64,000 bases of DNA from Molossus alvarezi (Eukaryota; Chordata; Mammalia; Chiroptera; Molossidae). This document shows positions 1 through 10,798 of this stretch, one piece after another. The position numbers were made by a program, and so were the translations under genes. Position 1 is the first letter of the stretch. Each line of letters begins with the position of its first letter. The DNA lies in the NCBI GenBank assembly GCA_037176705.1, contig CM073905.1:33512986-33576985 (forward strand), given 5' to 3'. The notes under the pieces were generated by a model. The model was not told the origin of the DNA, made no database searches, and saw only the letters and a list, made by a program, of their open reading frames with translations.

Positions 1-862
1 GCCAGAGGCAGCAGGGTGAGGTGGGCGAGAGGGCGGGCTGGCCGGGGCATCCACAGGCCTGGCGCGAAGCCCCAGCTGGCGGCTGACCAGCTGGCTGAGC
101 CCCTGAGTGGGGCCCCAGCTGCCCGGCCTGAGCCCAGGCCCTCTCTCCCTTCCCCGGCTGTTCCCAGGGATGGGAATTAACACGGAAACGTCCTTTGCAC
201 CTCCCGAGCTCATTAGCTCCCAGTCTTATTCTCCACCGAAAGCTGGAGTTCTGCGTGTGGCATCACGCTCTGCTGCTGCGCCCATGATTGTGGCCAGCGG
301 CCTCGCCGCGATCCCACCGGGGGCCACTCCTTCCCATCTGCCTCCCGCTCCACATCCAGCCCCTTTGTCTTCCCTCCATCACCCCTGCTGCCCTCTCCAC
401 TCTGTGTCCTCCTTGGCACCTCCTCATCGTTCTTCAACACGTGGCTTTCCTGGCAGCGGCTGCTGAAGCAGACCCCGAGCCCCGAGCCCCTCCTCCCCCT
501 TCCGTTGAAAGAGGACTCAGACCTGAAGACCGGACCTGGGCCACGGTCATGCTACAGACGGGAACGCTGAGGCCCGGAAAGGGTGAGGCATGCCTGAGGT
601 CGAAGGGCGAGTCAGAGCGGCATCGGTGCTTTCGTTTGCTAAGTATTTCTGGAGTCGGCTTTGCAGTGAGTGAGACCCTGGGGACACAGGCATGCAGCCG
701 CTGGGGAGGAGGGGGACCTGGGGCCTGAACCCACAAAGAGCTGCATTGGAAAGTTCGAATCTCGCTTCTCAGGTTCCCGACCTGGTCCCCAGCCTGTTCC
801 AGCCCCCACAGCCCCCTTTCAGCCCGACTCAAGCCTCAAGCACAGTTCCTACCCTTGTGCGA
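1..862. other. Intergenic, no recognised element
   Basis: GC-rich unique-looking sequence. Open frames here (up to 146 codons) overlap one another on both strands without homology or splice context, so I see no gene. Confidence 0.5.
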
Positions 863-1018
863 CCTAGGGGTTGGCAAACTCCTGCAAATGGCCACAGAAT
901 ACGTCTGTCTGGCTGTGCAGGCCACTCCGTCGCTTTGTTGTCAGGCGAAGATCATCCAAATGGGCATCACTGTGTTCCAATAAAACTTTATTTACAAAAA
1001 CAGGCCATGGGCTGAATT
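863..1018 (+). repeat. hAT-type DNA transposon relic (MER-like)
   Basis: It matches the remembered consensus that begins with a 'ggggttggcaaac' type end and contains the motif 'caataaaactttatttac' near 979, followed by 'aaaaacaggcc'. Diverged and internally shortened. The exact family name is uncertain. Confidence 0.55.
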
Positions 1019-2560
1019 AAGCATGTGAGCATTATACCCCCGGTCTAGGGGTTTCCTACCAGGTTTCTCCTGGCCAGCAGCCCCACTGATTTCTTTTTGC
1101 TTAATGACATGGGATTGTTTTCAGAGGACAAAGGGAATTTCTACCTTCATATTCCCCACCCACGGGATGGCTGGGGCCACGGCTGATCAGAGCCCCCCCA
1201 CCGGAGGGTGGTAGATGGAGATTACACGTACAGAGCCGGCTGTGTCTGGTCATGGCAGCCAGCCTGGCACCCCCGGCGGGGCTCAGGCCCTGCTGTGGGT
1301 CCTCAGAGTGCTGCCTGCTGACCAGACCGGGCTTCTCCAGTTCTGTGGTACAGCCTCCTAAAGTCTCGGGGCCCAGGAAGATGGCCTCAGGCTGAGAATC
1401 CAGGAGAGGGCTGGACTCTTGGACTTGGTGCCTCAGTTTCTCCATGGTTAACATTGGGGGTCCTGGTCTGTCTCAAGAGTGGGAGGCAGGTTAATCAGAA
1501 AGCACGAGGGCACACGAGCATGCTCCTTCCTACACACACGCCACCCCAAAATCCTTTGCTCCCAAAGGGAGGGGGAATCCTGCCTCCCACACCTGCATAG
1601 CCCCTGTCACCACTGCTGGGGTGCGGTAGGAGAGTGCAGTGGTTAGGAGGTCCCCCTCTGATCCCCCTTCTGATCCCCCTCTGCCAGAGAGGACTCAGTG
1701 AGCTCCCGCTCACAGGTGGGACGAGGATGCGAGGAGCTGTGTCCCCAGTGACGGCATGGGGGTCCTTAAGCACCCTGGTACACGGCCCACGGCCCATAGA
1801 CGACAGCCGCTACTATCATAGCAGCGCCTTCTCATTTGATTAAAATCCTCTGGGAAGGAACATCCCGTTGTTATCATTTTACCGGTGAAGAAACTGAGGA
1901 GTCAGATACCCAGTGGAGGGGAAGTTGGGGTGTGCCACCCAGACCCCCAGACTGAGCCTGATGCCCCAGATGCTGGGAGTGGTTCCCAGCTGCCAGCCCT
2001 CCCCAAGCCCTGTCCTGGGATGAAGGACCTGCCCTGGGCACCTCCACCAAGGTGCTGCCCCGCCCAGAGCAGCTGAGATGCAGTGATGGATTGTGCAGGG
2101 GGTACAGAGGTCCAGCCCCCTTTGCTTCTCTTTGCGGCATCTCTGAAAGGCCACCCCAAGCTCCCCTGGGAGGGGCTGAGGTCGCTGTTGCAACTGCACT
2201 ACAGCCTGACTTGTCCTATTTCCTGTCCTGCTGCCCTCACCTCCTCACGGGACCCTTCCCAAGAGCACACCCCAGTAAACCACCGGCACGCCCATCTCTG
2301 TCTTGGGGGCATGGCCAGGACCACCTGCCCTGACACCCCCTTAGTAAGTGGAGGAGCCCAGACCAGACCCCGAGCCCTTCCTGCCTCTCCTTTGGAGAGA
2401 ATAGAACTATGAGGAGCAGAATGGGGGGGGGGGTATGCTTTCCTAGTCGGTCCTGAGCTGGACAGAAACGCCATGTGGGCAGAATAATAGCAACAAGGTT
2501 GATGACTCAGCACTTCCAGGCTTAGCGCCCGTGTGTGCTGGGGTCACCTGGAGTGGGCAT
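1019..2560. other. Intergenic with only tiny MIR scraps
   Basis: Mostly unique sequence. Short MIR-like pieces occur near 1425-1460 (+) and 1865-1915 (-, 'gaagaaactgagg'). A poly-G run is at 2424-2434. No coding signal. Confidence 0.4.
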
Positions 2561-2564
2561 GGGC

Positions 2565-2664
2565 TGGGCCCCGCCCCCAGCATGAGGAGTCCGTAGGTCT
2601 GGGGCGGGACCTGAGAATTTGCATGTCTAACAGGTTTCTAGGGATGCTGACGCACTTTGAGAGC
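2565..2664 (-). repeat. MER20-like hAT fragment
   Basis: Contains 'gtaggtctggggcgggacc' followed by 'tgagaatttgcatgtctaac' and ends 'tttgagagccactg', the terminal inverted repeat of MER20-type elements. Confidence 0.7.
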
Positions 2665-2669
2665 CACTG

Positions 2670-2865
2670 GCTGGCTGGATAAAGGCACAAGGTCTAGATT
2701 CGAAGTCCTGCATTTGAATCCTGACACCACCATTTGCAGGCTGTGTAATCTTGGGCAAGTTACCTAACCTCTCTGAACCTCCATTTTGTTATACAGGACA
2801 TGGAGGGACCTACTCTGCAGGGTTAACTGAAAAATCCCAGAGACCATGAACATAAAAGCACAAGG
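2670..2865 (+). repeat. MIR SINE
   Basis: The core MIR signature 'atcttgggcaagttaccta' is followed by the 'cctctctgaacctcc' motif and a weakly preserved tail. Preceded by the tRNA-derived part ending in 'tttgaatcctgac'. Confidence 0.85.
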
Positions 2866-4010
2866 CGAGGGCCCAGAACGTGAAACCTGTCATTCTTATG
2901 CCCAGCACCACGCTAGCCACTGCCATGCGCTCGCTATGGTTATTTTCATCGCTGGCTGCAGTTGGCCCCCCGTCTGCGACGCCCAAGGCTCCTCCTGCCG
3001 CCTGCCTCCCTCTCTCTGTGCTGGGTGCTTCTTCCCATTTTTGAGAAGAGCAGACTGAGGAGGCGGCTTGCCCAAGGCCAGAGGCCCTGCGGACTCCTTC
3101 CTCCCGCTGTCTCTTCACCCCTGTCCCCTTCCCAGGGCCCCGGCTGGGCTCCTCTGGCGTGAAGTCTTCCCAAACAAGGAGAAAATAAAGAGCTTTCTGT
3201 CCACACCAGAAGAAAAACAAACCCCCGCCACCCTCCACTCCCCGCTAAGGAAATGATGGATTTCTGTTGTTGTTGTTGTTGAAATCACTACCAGGGGAAA
3301 TAGATCAAGGGACATTTTGCCGGCGAGAGAGCTGGCGGTGTCACCGAGGAAAAGAATGCACGTGTCCACGCTCCGCGGTGCCTTTCTTCTCGTACACGTC
3401 TTCCCTTCTCCCCAGACCTCGGTGGGGGCCGGCCTGGGCGTGCAGGGGCCAGCGGAGGGTGGCCCTGGATGGAGGAGAGCCGATGAGGCCATGGCTGCGG
3501 CAAGGGGGACAATCTTTAACTTCGTCCCTCTTTTTTCTTCTTCTGCACCCCCACGTCCCTCCCTCCTGTGTGGATTTATGGGAGGGAGGCAGTAACCCAG
3601 CTGAATGTTCAATCTGGTCTTTTCCCCTTGTGTGTGGTGATGGAGAGGGAATGAATGGTTATCACACAGGAGGAGGATACAGAAAGTGTGTGTACAGGGG
3701 ACGATTCCTCTGTGTTCAGGGACCCCTATCTCCATGAGATGCTGTAAAATGGAGAAAAAGGATCTTGGGGCCAAATCACGTGGGAATACTATATACTCCA
3801 CTCACAATCCCCAAGACACAGTAAAGGCTCTGATGAGTCCTGCAGGAAAGAAAGAGGTTTCACTTTGTTGAACCCAAGGTCGGTCAAACATGTCTGACGT
3901 AGTTGTCCTCCAAGGTGCCAATTCAGTCCAGCAAAACGGGACCAACCGGGTTGCTAGACGCGGTCCCTCTGCACTGGGGGAAGAGGCTACAGCACTGTGA
4001 GATCAAACGT
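2866..4010. other. Intergenic unique sequence
   Basis: No recognised transposon. It includes a short TGT triplet microsatellite at 3265-3280. The 228-codon minus-strand frame over 3115-3801 has no recognisable domain and is read as chance. Confidence 0.4.
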
Positions 4011-4014
4011 CCTG

Positions 4015-4190
4015 CGGTCACGGGACTGCTCTGTACCTGGCTGTCCGATGTGACCGCCACATGAGGCTCGTGAGGACTTGGGGTGTGGCTACTGTGGCTG
4101 AGAAATGAATTGTTTTATTGTAATGAATGTGACCTTAAACAATCACACATGACTAGTAGCTACCTTCTCAGACAGCATAACTTCACTGTC
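4015..4190 (+). repeat. hAT-Charlie-type MITE relic
   Basis: 'tggctgtccgatgtgaccg' and 'gtgtggctactgtggctgag' near the left end and 'actagtagctacc' plus 'cagacagcat' near the right end match the inverted ends of a short hAT-Charlie element. Confidence 0.6.
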
Positions 4191-4277
4191 TAATTTTTGC
4201 TCGATGCCTGGGTTCCCTGTTGAGATGGGGCTCACTGGGCATGTGCCTGGCACAGAACTGCCCTCCATAAATCACAG

Positions 4278-4500
4278 GCTCCTTCCATTTATTGAGCACT
4301 TCCTATATGCCAGGCACCACAGCTTGATTTAATCCTCCCACAACCCAGAGGGGTGGGTACTCTCCCTATCAAACCCACTTTCCAGATGAAGAAACAGAGG
4401 CACGGGGGCATGGAGTGACTTCTTCAAGCTCCGGTAACTCGAAAGTGATGGATCCGGGATTTGGACCTGGGTCTGCCTGACTCTGTCCTTTAATAGGTGT
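4278..4500 (-). repeat. MIR SINE
   Basis: Antisense MIR. It starts with 'atttattgagcacttccta', 'tgccaggcacc' and 'tttaatcctcccacaaccc', then runs through 'agatgaagaaacagaggc' to the tRNA-side motif 'tttggacctgggtctgcctg'. Confidence 0.85.
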
Positions 4501-4929
4501 CTGTATGCTCAGACTGGCTTCTGGAACAATCTCAGAACCAGTCCTGGGATCAGGCAGTGTGACCCTTTCCTGCTGCTTTCTCCAAGGGACCGGTCCAGGC
4601 TCAGGGGGCCTTCACTCTGCCATTCGGTGCCCTCCAACGTCATGGTGAGCATTGGGCCAGACCCTAAAGAGACGGGGAGGTGCGGAGCTCACCTCTCGGG
4701 GAGCAGCGGGCAAGTAAGCAGTGTGAGAAGAGCCCAGAGAAGAACAACCTCTTCAGCCCCTTCCCATGCCCAGCCCCCGGCCTCACAAAGCAGCCCGGGA
4801 GGCCCCGCCCAGCCCCCTCCCCTGACAGCAGCGAGCTGTGCCCAGCAAGCCAGGGTACATGATCTCCTACCTTTCATCCCTTGCTGAGTTCAGATAAATT
4901 TCCCCCTCCTCTCCCTCTACAGCTGAAAG

Positions 4930-5150
4930 TCGTCAGGTCTAGCTAGGGCTTCTCCCACTTATGCGGCTCATGAATATTTAACAGCATCTGCCGTGGAGGC
5001 GATAAAACCCTACCAATCCTTGACAAATATGGCCTAATCTTTTCAATTTCGGGGTGCAAATATGCCTTCTGAGTCCTGTTTGTCACCTAGATTAATGGCC
5101 CAGGGTCCCATAATCCTTTGGTGCTAATTCAAGTGGTGGCCGGCCGGCGT
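4930..5150. promoter_or_regulatory. Candidate conserved noncoding element
   Basis: A repeat-free, AT-richer block between repeats, with 'catgaatatttaacagc', 'attaatgg', 'gctaattc' and 'cataatcc' motifs of homeodomain/POU type. Enhancer function is inferred from texture and gene context only. Confidence 0.3.
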
Positions 5151-5175
5151 GTGCCTGCCAGGGGAATGCTGGGAT

Positions 5176-5305
5176 GTACACACACATGCACACGCACACG
5201 CACACGCACACACTGAGGAGCGATTAGCCCTGTGAGGATTACTCGTCACCAGCCCGTGTGTGTGAATGTGGCTATTGTGTATGTGGTGTGTGGTGTGTGC
5301 ATATA
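5176..5305. repeat. CA array followed by TG array
   Basis: A CA/CACG microsatellite (5176-5213) is followed about 40 bp later by a GT-rich stretch (5255-5303). The two are complementary in sense and could pair as a hairpin. Confidence 0.8.
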
Positions 5306-5337
5306 TATCTGTCTGGGTAGCTAGTGTCTGTGCGTGA

Positions 5338-5455
5338 ATGAAATGAGGTCAAGTGATCAAAGTAATATAGCTGGAGGGGGTTGGTGCTGGGATTTGACCC
5401 CAGGAAGTCTGACTCTTGCTAATAATCAAACCACTAGGCTCCATGGCCCCCGAGC
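5338..5455 (-). repeat. MIR SINE fragment
   Basis: tRNA-proximal part of an antisense MIR: 'ctgggatttgaccccagg' then 'aagtctgactc' and 'aaaccactaggc'. Confidence 0.75.
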
Positions 5456-6057
5456 CAAGCAGGAATGGCTGCTCCCGTAGCCTCCTCTGAGGATGCTTCT
5501 CATGGAGAGCTGCCTCCGTCCAGTGGCCCTCCTTGGACGACACGTGTGTCTGGTGCCCTTTTCCAGGACAGTGACTTCCTGATCCAAACCCCCGACACGC
5601 CGTAGGTGCTCACAGAGTGTAAGTCCGTCTGATTTGTACGGCAATTTATCCTTTTCCATACCTGTCCCAGCCCGTTGCCCCATTTGGCCATCACCAAAAC
5701 TCGATGGGACACAGGACAAGGGGAAAGGCCTCACGGAGCTGATGAGGAACGTCAGCCAGGATCACAGAACAAGTACGTGGCCGAGCTGGGCCGGCGGCCT
5801 GGATCGGCCAAATCCCAGGCCACTGGCCAGAAGGATGCAAACAGATGATCCCAGCGAGGGAAAGGCAAGTGGCGTGCAGGTGGTCTGTGGGCGAGGTGAA
5901 GCCCGCGGTCCCTCAGGCTGGACACGTGTGGGGCTAGGTGGGGGTGTGTTGTGGGAGGTTTCCTGTGGATCGCAGCATGTGTAGCAGCAACCCTGGGCCC
6001 TATCCGACGTCCAGAGGCACCACCTCTACCCTTTGGGGAGACAAACAAAAGTCTCGC

Positions 6058-6268
6058 CAGCCCAGCCGGTGTGGCTCAGTGGTGGAGCGTCGACCCATGC
6101 ACCAAGAGGTCACCGGTTTGATTCTGGTCAGGACACATGCCCAGGTTGTGGGCCCGATCCCCAGTGGGGGGCATGCAGGAGGCGGCCCATCCATGTTCTC
6201 TCTCATCGATGTTTCTATCGCTCTCTCCCTCTTTCTTCTTCTCTCTCTAAAATCAGTAAAGAAAAAAA
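6058..6268 (+). mobile_element. Ves SINE (CACCAAGAGGT subtype)
   Basis: A tRNA-derived bat SINE: A-box-like 'gtgtggctcagtggtgg', B-box-like 'ggtttgattctggtc', body 'gggggcatgcaggaggcggc', a CT-rich stretch and 'aaaatcagtaaag' tail. Diverged flanking repeats 'aaaagtctcgccag' and 'aaaattgtctccag' (after 6380) look like its target-site duplication. Confidence 0.92.
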
Positions 6269-6276
6269 ATGTTTTA

Positions 6277-6371
6277 GCCCTGGCCAGTTTGGCTCAGCGG
6301 CTGAGCATCGGCCTGCGGACCAGAGAGTCCCAGGTTCGGTTCCCGCTAGGGGCACGTACCGCCAGAAAAAG
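6277..6371 (+). mobile_element. Ves SINE, 5' segment, inserted in the tail of another
   Basis: Contains only the tRNA-like head from 'gccctggccagtttggctc' to 'ggggcacgtacc' and a short A-rich tail. Flanked by an 8-bp direct repeat 'atgtttta' (6269-6276 and 6372-6379), so it is a separate insertion in the first SINE's A-rich tail. Confidence 0.88.
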
Positions 6372-6456
6372 ATGTTTTAAACAAAATTGTCTCCAGATAT
6401 TGTCAAGTGTACCCTGGGACCAAAATTATCAGCAGTTGAGACCCCTGGTACAGCCT

Positions 6457-7790
6457 TACTAATTATCAAAAAAGGGCAAAATTAAAAGTTTGAAATGTTG
6501 TTTACAAGTCCTACACTTAAAAAACAAACAAACAAACAAAAAATCCTACACTTTTAAAAAAACTAGACCAGCCGGTACTCACCATATCACTGGTAAATGG
6601 TGCAAGCAAACTTCATTCACAGTAGGATCAATTGGTCCAAGCGTGTGGAAATCCGCTCATAGTGATGATCATGGAAACGTTTATGTCATCAGTGTGGTAA
6701 ACTGGGTATCAGTCGGGACCTTAGAAACAGAAGTCATCCCCAGGTGATTCAAATAACATTTTCATGGAAGGACTGCTTATGGGAAGGGCGACCCAGCAGG
6801 GTCTTTCTGGCCAGCAGGAGTGGGGAGCTGTCCCCCACCCCAGTGCTGAAGAGAAAGAAACGGTGCTAGAAAGCATGAGGAGGTCTCCAAGAAGGATCAT
6901 AGAAGCTGTCGTCTGGAGGGACAACCAGGGCCCCAGACACAGTGCAAAAACTGGAAGGGAGCCAGGAAGAAATACCCCAACTTTTGCTGCTGCTCCCATC
7001 GGCTGCTAAGCCTCCCATTAGCCAGGCCCTGTGGAAGCCAGAAAGTGAAGAAGTCAGGGAGTATTTTCAGTAGGGGTGAGCCTCCCAGGGCACAGAGCTT
7101 GGCAGAGGAAGCTAGAGAATACATGAGTCAATCAGGGATAACCAGCACCCTGCTCGGTGCATGAAGCCCTCCCTTGCAAATTATTCTAAGAGAAGCAATT
7201 TTTCAGAAGCCAAGGGATAGATGCACGAAGATGTTCATGTAGGTGTTATCTATAATGGAAACAAAAATCTCCCAATCCAGTGCTCCTCCTGCCCCGTGAG
7301 CCTGCCCTGTGCACCCCTCCCCCCGCCCCCAGGTATCTCTGCTCCAGAAAGAGGTTCTGTGCTTGTCCCGCTGGCCCCTGGGATTTCTGAGACCTGGGAG
7401 GGAAGGAAAGATCTTTTCATTTTGATCCCAGAGTTTTGTCTCTGGGATGTTTTCCCAAGGCTGCTGCATGGAGTCCAAGATTACATGTGCTTTTGGAGGG
7501 CTGGGATGGTTGCCAGCACCCAGCAAGGTGGAGAAGAGAACCAAAGCGAAGGTCCCTGGTCCCCTTCATTCTCTCCAGGACACCCACCGAGCGGAGACAA
7601 AGCAGGAAGATTGCTTCAGCTCCGTGGTGCCAAGTATGCCTTGGTTTGGGAGTCACCTCTCTGCCTCCTGCAGAACTCTGCACCTCCAGGCTGCAAAGCC
7701 AGGTTGGGCATCCCTGTAGCTGCTCCTGTGCTGGTTATCAGCCCAAATCACAGGCACTGTCTCTCTCAGCCTCTTCCTGGCCTGTTGTTG
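6457..7790. other. Intergenic, mostly unique
   Basis: No gene. A short L1-like scrap occurs near 7215-7265 ('atgttcatgtaggtgttat'). Overlapping open frames near 7220-7810 in several phases have no family resemblance. Confidence 0.4.
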
Positions 7791-7796
7791 CACCTG

Positions 7797-7900
7797 CTTT
7801 ACAGATGAGGGAATGAGGCTCAGAGAGGTTAAGTCACAGGCCAAAGACACACAGCTTGAAAGTGACAGAGCTGGAGCTGTGTGCTCCTAACCTCGGAGGT
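7797..7900 (-). repeat. MIR SINE fragment
   Basis: 'tttacagatgagggaatgag', then 'gctcagagaggttaagtc' and 'acacagcttgaaagtg' give an antisense MIR. Confidence 0.85.
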
Positions 7901-8228
7901 CTCCAGGTCCCCTGTCAGCCCTTCCTTGCTTCTCCCTGCCCCACTGTCCACTGGCCAGTTACCCCTCCAGGCTTCTGCTGGCAGAGCAAAGGAAATGATT
8001 GCCTAACTCTGTGGCAAACACTATTACCAATCCTCAAATTGCCCTGTTGACCCCGTCACCATAGGCCCTGCCCCTCCCAAGCCTCAGTGTCCCTCACACC
8101 GTAGACTCTTTCTCCCATAAAGAGCAGTTAGGAATAACCAACAGCTTCATTACTCCCTTCGTATCCTTAGTGATTCTGTAAAGTTACGAACGGCGTTGCT
8201 TATAAAGCTGTCTTTTTCTTGCTATAAA
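7901..8228. other. Intergenic unique sequence
   Basis: No repeat recognised. The AT-rich part at 8100-8220 could be regulatory but has no specific signature. Confidence 0.3.
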
Positions 8229-8229
8229 T

Positions 8230-8580
8230 TATCCCTTTGAGCAAATATGCATGGAGCGCCTACTATGTGTGAGGCTCTGTGGGGACTAAGACAAAGCTCT
8301 AATGTCATCGCGTTGAAGGTAAGCTGGAGGGGGGACAGACAGGCACTAAAGAAATCATTATGACACCGTCCTGCTGCAGGAAAGGAACAAGTTGCTTTGA
8401 CTGATAATAAGAGGCTAAGTTAGAGAGAGTGGTCAGGGAGGGCTCCCTGAGAAGCTGCCATTTCAACTGAAAAATGAGAATTAATCAGCTTTTCCAAGAA
8501 CCACGGGAAGAGCATTCAGAAGCAAGGGAACAGAAAGTGCAAAGGCCCTGAGTCAGGAAATAAAAGATTTGAGAGAAGGC
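8230..8580 (-). repeat. L2 LINE 3' fragment
   Basis: Antisense L2: 'gcgcctactatgtgtgagg' at the 3' side, 'tggtcagggagggctccctg' and 'aagtgcaaaggccctgag' further in. Confidence 0.8.
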
Positions 8581-8714
8581 CCGTGTGCCTGGAGTAATCA
8601 AGCGTAGATCCCTTTTCTTTCACTCGCTCCTTGTGGTCAGTTGCAGAAATGGCCACCAAAATGCTGCTGCCCTTTTCATCAAGAGACGGAGTCTTCTTCT
8701 CCCCACCCTCTCTT

Positions 8715-8830
8715 TTATTTATTTATTTCCATTTATTTACTTATTTTTGGTATGTGCCCCTAGTGGGAACCGAACCCAGGACTCTGGTCTGCAGGCCGAC
8801 GCTCTAACCACTGAGCAAACTGGTCAGGGC
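8715..8830 (-). mobile_element. Ves SINE, antisense, truncated
   Basis: Reverse complement of the Ves head ('gggaaccgaaccc', 'ctctaaccactgagcaaac') joined to a TTTA-rich tail. A perfect 15-bp target-site duplication 'tccccaccctctctt' lies at 8700-8714 and 8831-8845. Confidence 0.93.
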
Positions 8831-8931
8831 TCCCCACCCTCTCTTGAATCTAAACTTGGCCGTGTGACTTGCTTTGGCCAATGGGAACTTAGTAAATATG
8901 ATGCAAGCAGAGGCTTAAAAAATGCTTGTGC

Positions 8932-9149
8932 TGTCCAGCTGGTGTGGCTCAGTGGCTGAGCATCGACCCTGCACCAAGAGGTTCCTGGTTCGATTCCCGG
9001 TCAGGGCACATGTCCAGGTTGTGAGCCAGATCCCCAGTGGGGGGCATGCAGGAGGCGGCCAGTCAACGTTCTCTCTCGTCCATGTTTCTATCTCTTTCCT
9101 TCTCCCTTCCTCTCTCTCTAACATCAATAAAGGGGGGGGGTGTTTTTTA
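8932..9149 (+). mobile_element. Ves SINE (CACCAAGAGGT subtype)
   Basis: Full head-body-tail structure ending 'catcaataaagggggggggt'. Flanked by a near-perfect duplication 'aatgcttgtgc'/'aatgcttatgc' (about 8921-8931 and 9150-9160). Confidence 0.93.
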
Positions 9150-9479
9150 AATGCTTATGCACTAGGCCTTGCCTTATCACACTGCTCTCTGGAGTCTGGG
9201 AGTCACCATGTGAAGAACCCCAGGCACGTCTGCTGAAAGGAGAGACTACGTGGAGGAGTGACAAGCAGCCCTAGCTGAGGTCCCCTGGCTCAAACAGCCG
9301 ACCGACCGGCAGGCACATGAGTGAGGCCATCCGAGACCAGCAGCCCCCATTGAGCCAGCCCAGACCAGAAGAGCCCTCCCCGCCAACCCACAGAATCGAG
9401 AGCTGAAGAAAATGGCTGGTGTTTGAAGCCACTAAGTTTGAGGGCGGCTTGTTACACAGCAAAAGCTAACAGATACACT

Positions 9480-10490
9480 CATCTCAGCAGCACACAAGGC
9501 TCCCTGTTTCTTGGGCTGATTTTTCACATGGGACATTTCCGTTCATGAGCCAGATTTACCGAACAGAAAATAGAGGCAATGAAATGTGAACGCTGGGCTT
9601 GCTCAGCAGCTGAGTGATGCTCACCTGCACACAGCTGAGAGTCAAAGTCCTACCCTGACAAATTAAAAATCACTTTGTGTTGTGCAAAGACTCCAGATCA
9701 CTCCACTGATTCTGCTAATGGATCTCTTAATTCCAGGCGCTCACTCTTTTAAGCACCTACTAGGTGCCTACGACAGTGGAAGACTTTGTGGAGTTATAAA
9801 AAAGCAAGCAGCCTTCCCTCTTTACCCTAGTGGAACCCTGCAGGGATACATGTACACTCTCCAGTTTGCCACAGTCCCCACTAGTCCCTATTGCCCTGAG
9901 GGAACCTGACCAGCCCCCTCATGTCTGGTACCTGCCCGGTTGCTGGGTTCATTCTGTTTCAGACTCCTTAACTATAAGATGAGTGCTACATGCTGAGGCC
10001 CAGGGGGACTCCTGCCTAAACAGCGAAGTCAGAAGAGACTCCTGAATGAGGGGAGCCTGGGAATGGGTAGGGTTTGCAGAGGAGGTAGAAAGTGGCAGTC
10101 TTTCCAGGTGAGGGCATGGGCCTCCCCTCCCCAGGGTCAATGCCCTCATGAGGCCAACCAGCTCCATCCAGACCAGTGGGGGCTGAGGAGTCTCCCTCAC
10201 TCCCTCCTTCTCCATTCTCCAGGACCCCCTCTGGGGTTGGGAATGAATCAGGGCTCCGTCCTGGAGGCAGGTCTGCTGGGAGCCCCCCGGCTTCCCCACA
10301 CACAAGGGTATCCCTGCCCCCACTGCTCCATTTGGCACATGCACGGGCCACCAAGGAGAGGGGCCAGCCTGATTGAGAAAACAAATAAACAGAGGAGCTG
10401 GCAGCTCTCCAATGCCCCTCCTCCCCTCCCCTCTGCCCGGCATCCTCTCCCTCAAAGCTCACTGCAGCCTGCCTGCTCCAGCAGAATTCT
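9480..10490. other. Intergenic, mostly unique
   Basis: A weak L2-like antisense scrap lies at about 9735-9830 ('aagcacctactaggtgcc'). The rest shows no recognised element, and the overlapping 140-180 codon frames on both strands at 9949-10564 have no homology signal. Confidence 0.35.
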
Positions 10491-10499
10491 CTGACACTT

Positions 10500-10798
10500 C
10501 TAACGTTCCCTCTTGTCCCTCCTGGTCTGTTCTTCTTCCAGGGATCCTCTGTCTTCTCTCTCACTCACCCCTGCCTTCTTCATCACCCACCTCTCCCACC
10601 CTCCTCTTTCCTTCTCCCCTCCCTCAGCAGTCTCTCCCTGGGCCTTTCTTCCCTCTTTCTCTCCTCCTCCTCCTCCTCCTCACCCCCTCCTCCTCCTCCG
10701 GCCCCTCCTCCCATCGGCCTCTCAGCCCCCACCCAATCCATCTTCCCCTCTTCCTCTCACCACCCCCAGCCCCAGCCTGGCCTCCCCCGTCCTGACAG
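10500..10798. repeat. Pyrimidine-rich (CCT/CTT) low-complexity tract
   Basis: About 300 bp strongly biased to C and T on the + strand, with CCT triplet runs near 10663-10700. Such mirror-like polypurine/polypyrimidine DNA can form triplexes. Open frames over it are composition artefacts. Confidence 0.85.

Larger units (their letters stand above)
5953..6456 (-). repeat. MER5A-like hAT element, interrupted by two Ves SINEs
   Basis: The left part (5953-6057) has 'tgtgtagcagcaaccctgg' and 'aggcaccacctctacc'. The right part (6380-6456) has 'tctccagatattgtcaagtg' and ends 'cagttgagacccctgg'. Together they read as one antisense MER5A split by SINE insertions. Confidence 0.75.
8625..9478 (+). repeat. 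LTR-retrotransposon relic (MaLR-like), split by two SINEs
   Basis: Flanking segments read as one old LTR-like element: 'gtgacttgctttggccaatg' before, 'caccatgtgaagaacccc' in the middle and 'agccactaagtttgagg' with 'cttgttacacagcaaaagc' at the 3' end. The family assignment is tentative. No coding remnant is visible. Confidence 0.55.

Noticed and set aside
3115..3801. 228-codon minus-strand open frame
   Set aside because: No recognisable domain, unusual composition, and no promoter, splice or homology support.
6058..6371. tRNA genes at this and other Ves SINE heads
   Set aside because: A- and B-box-like sequences are present, but the heads do not fold as intact cloverleaves and continue into SINE bodies, so they are SINE promoters, not functional tRNA genes.
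7221..7816. 195- and 126-codon overlapping plus-strand frames
   Set aside because: Competing phases of the same DNA without homology; the start lies in an L1-like scrap and the end in a MIR.
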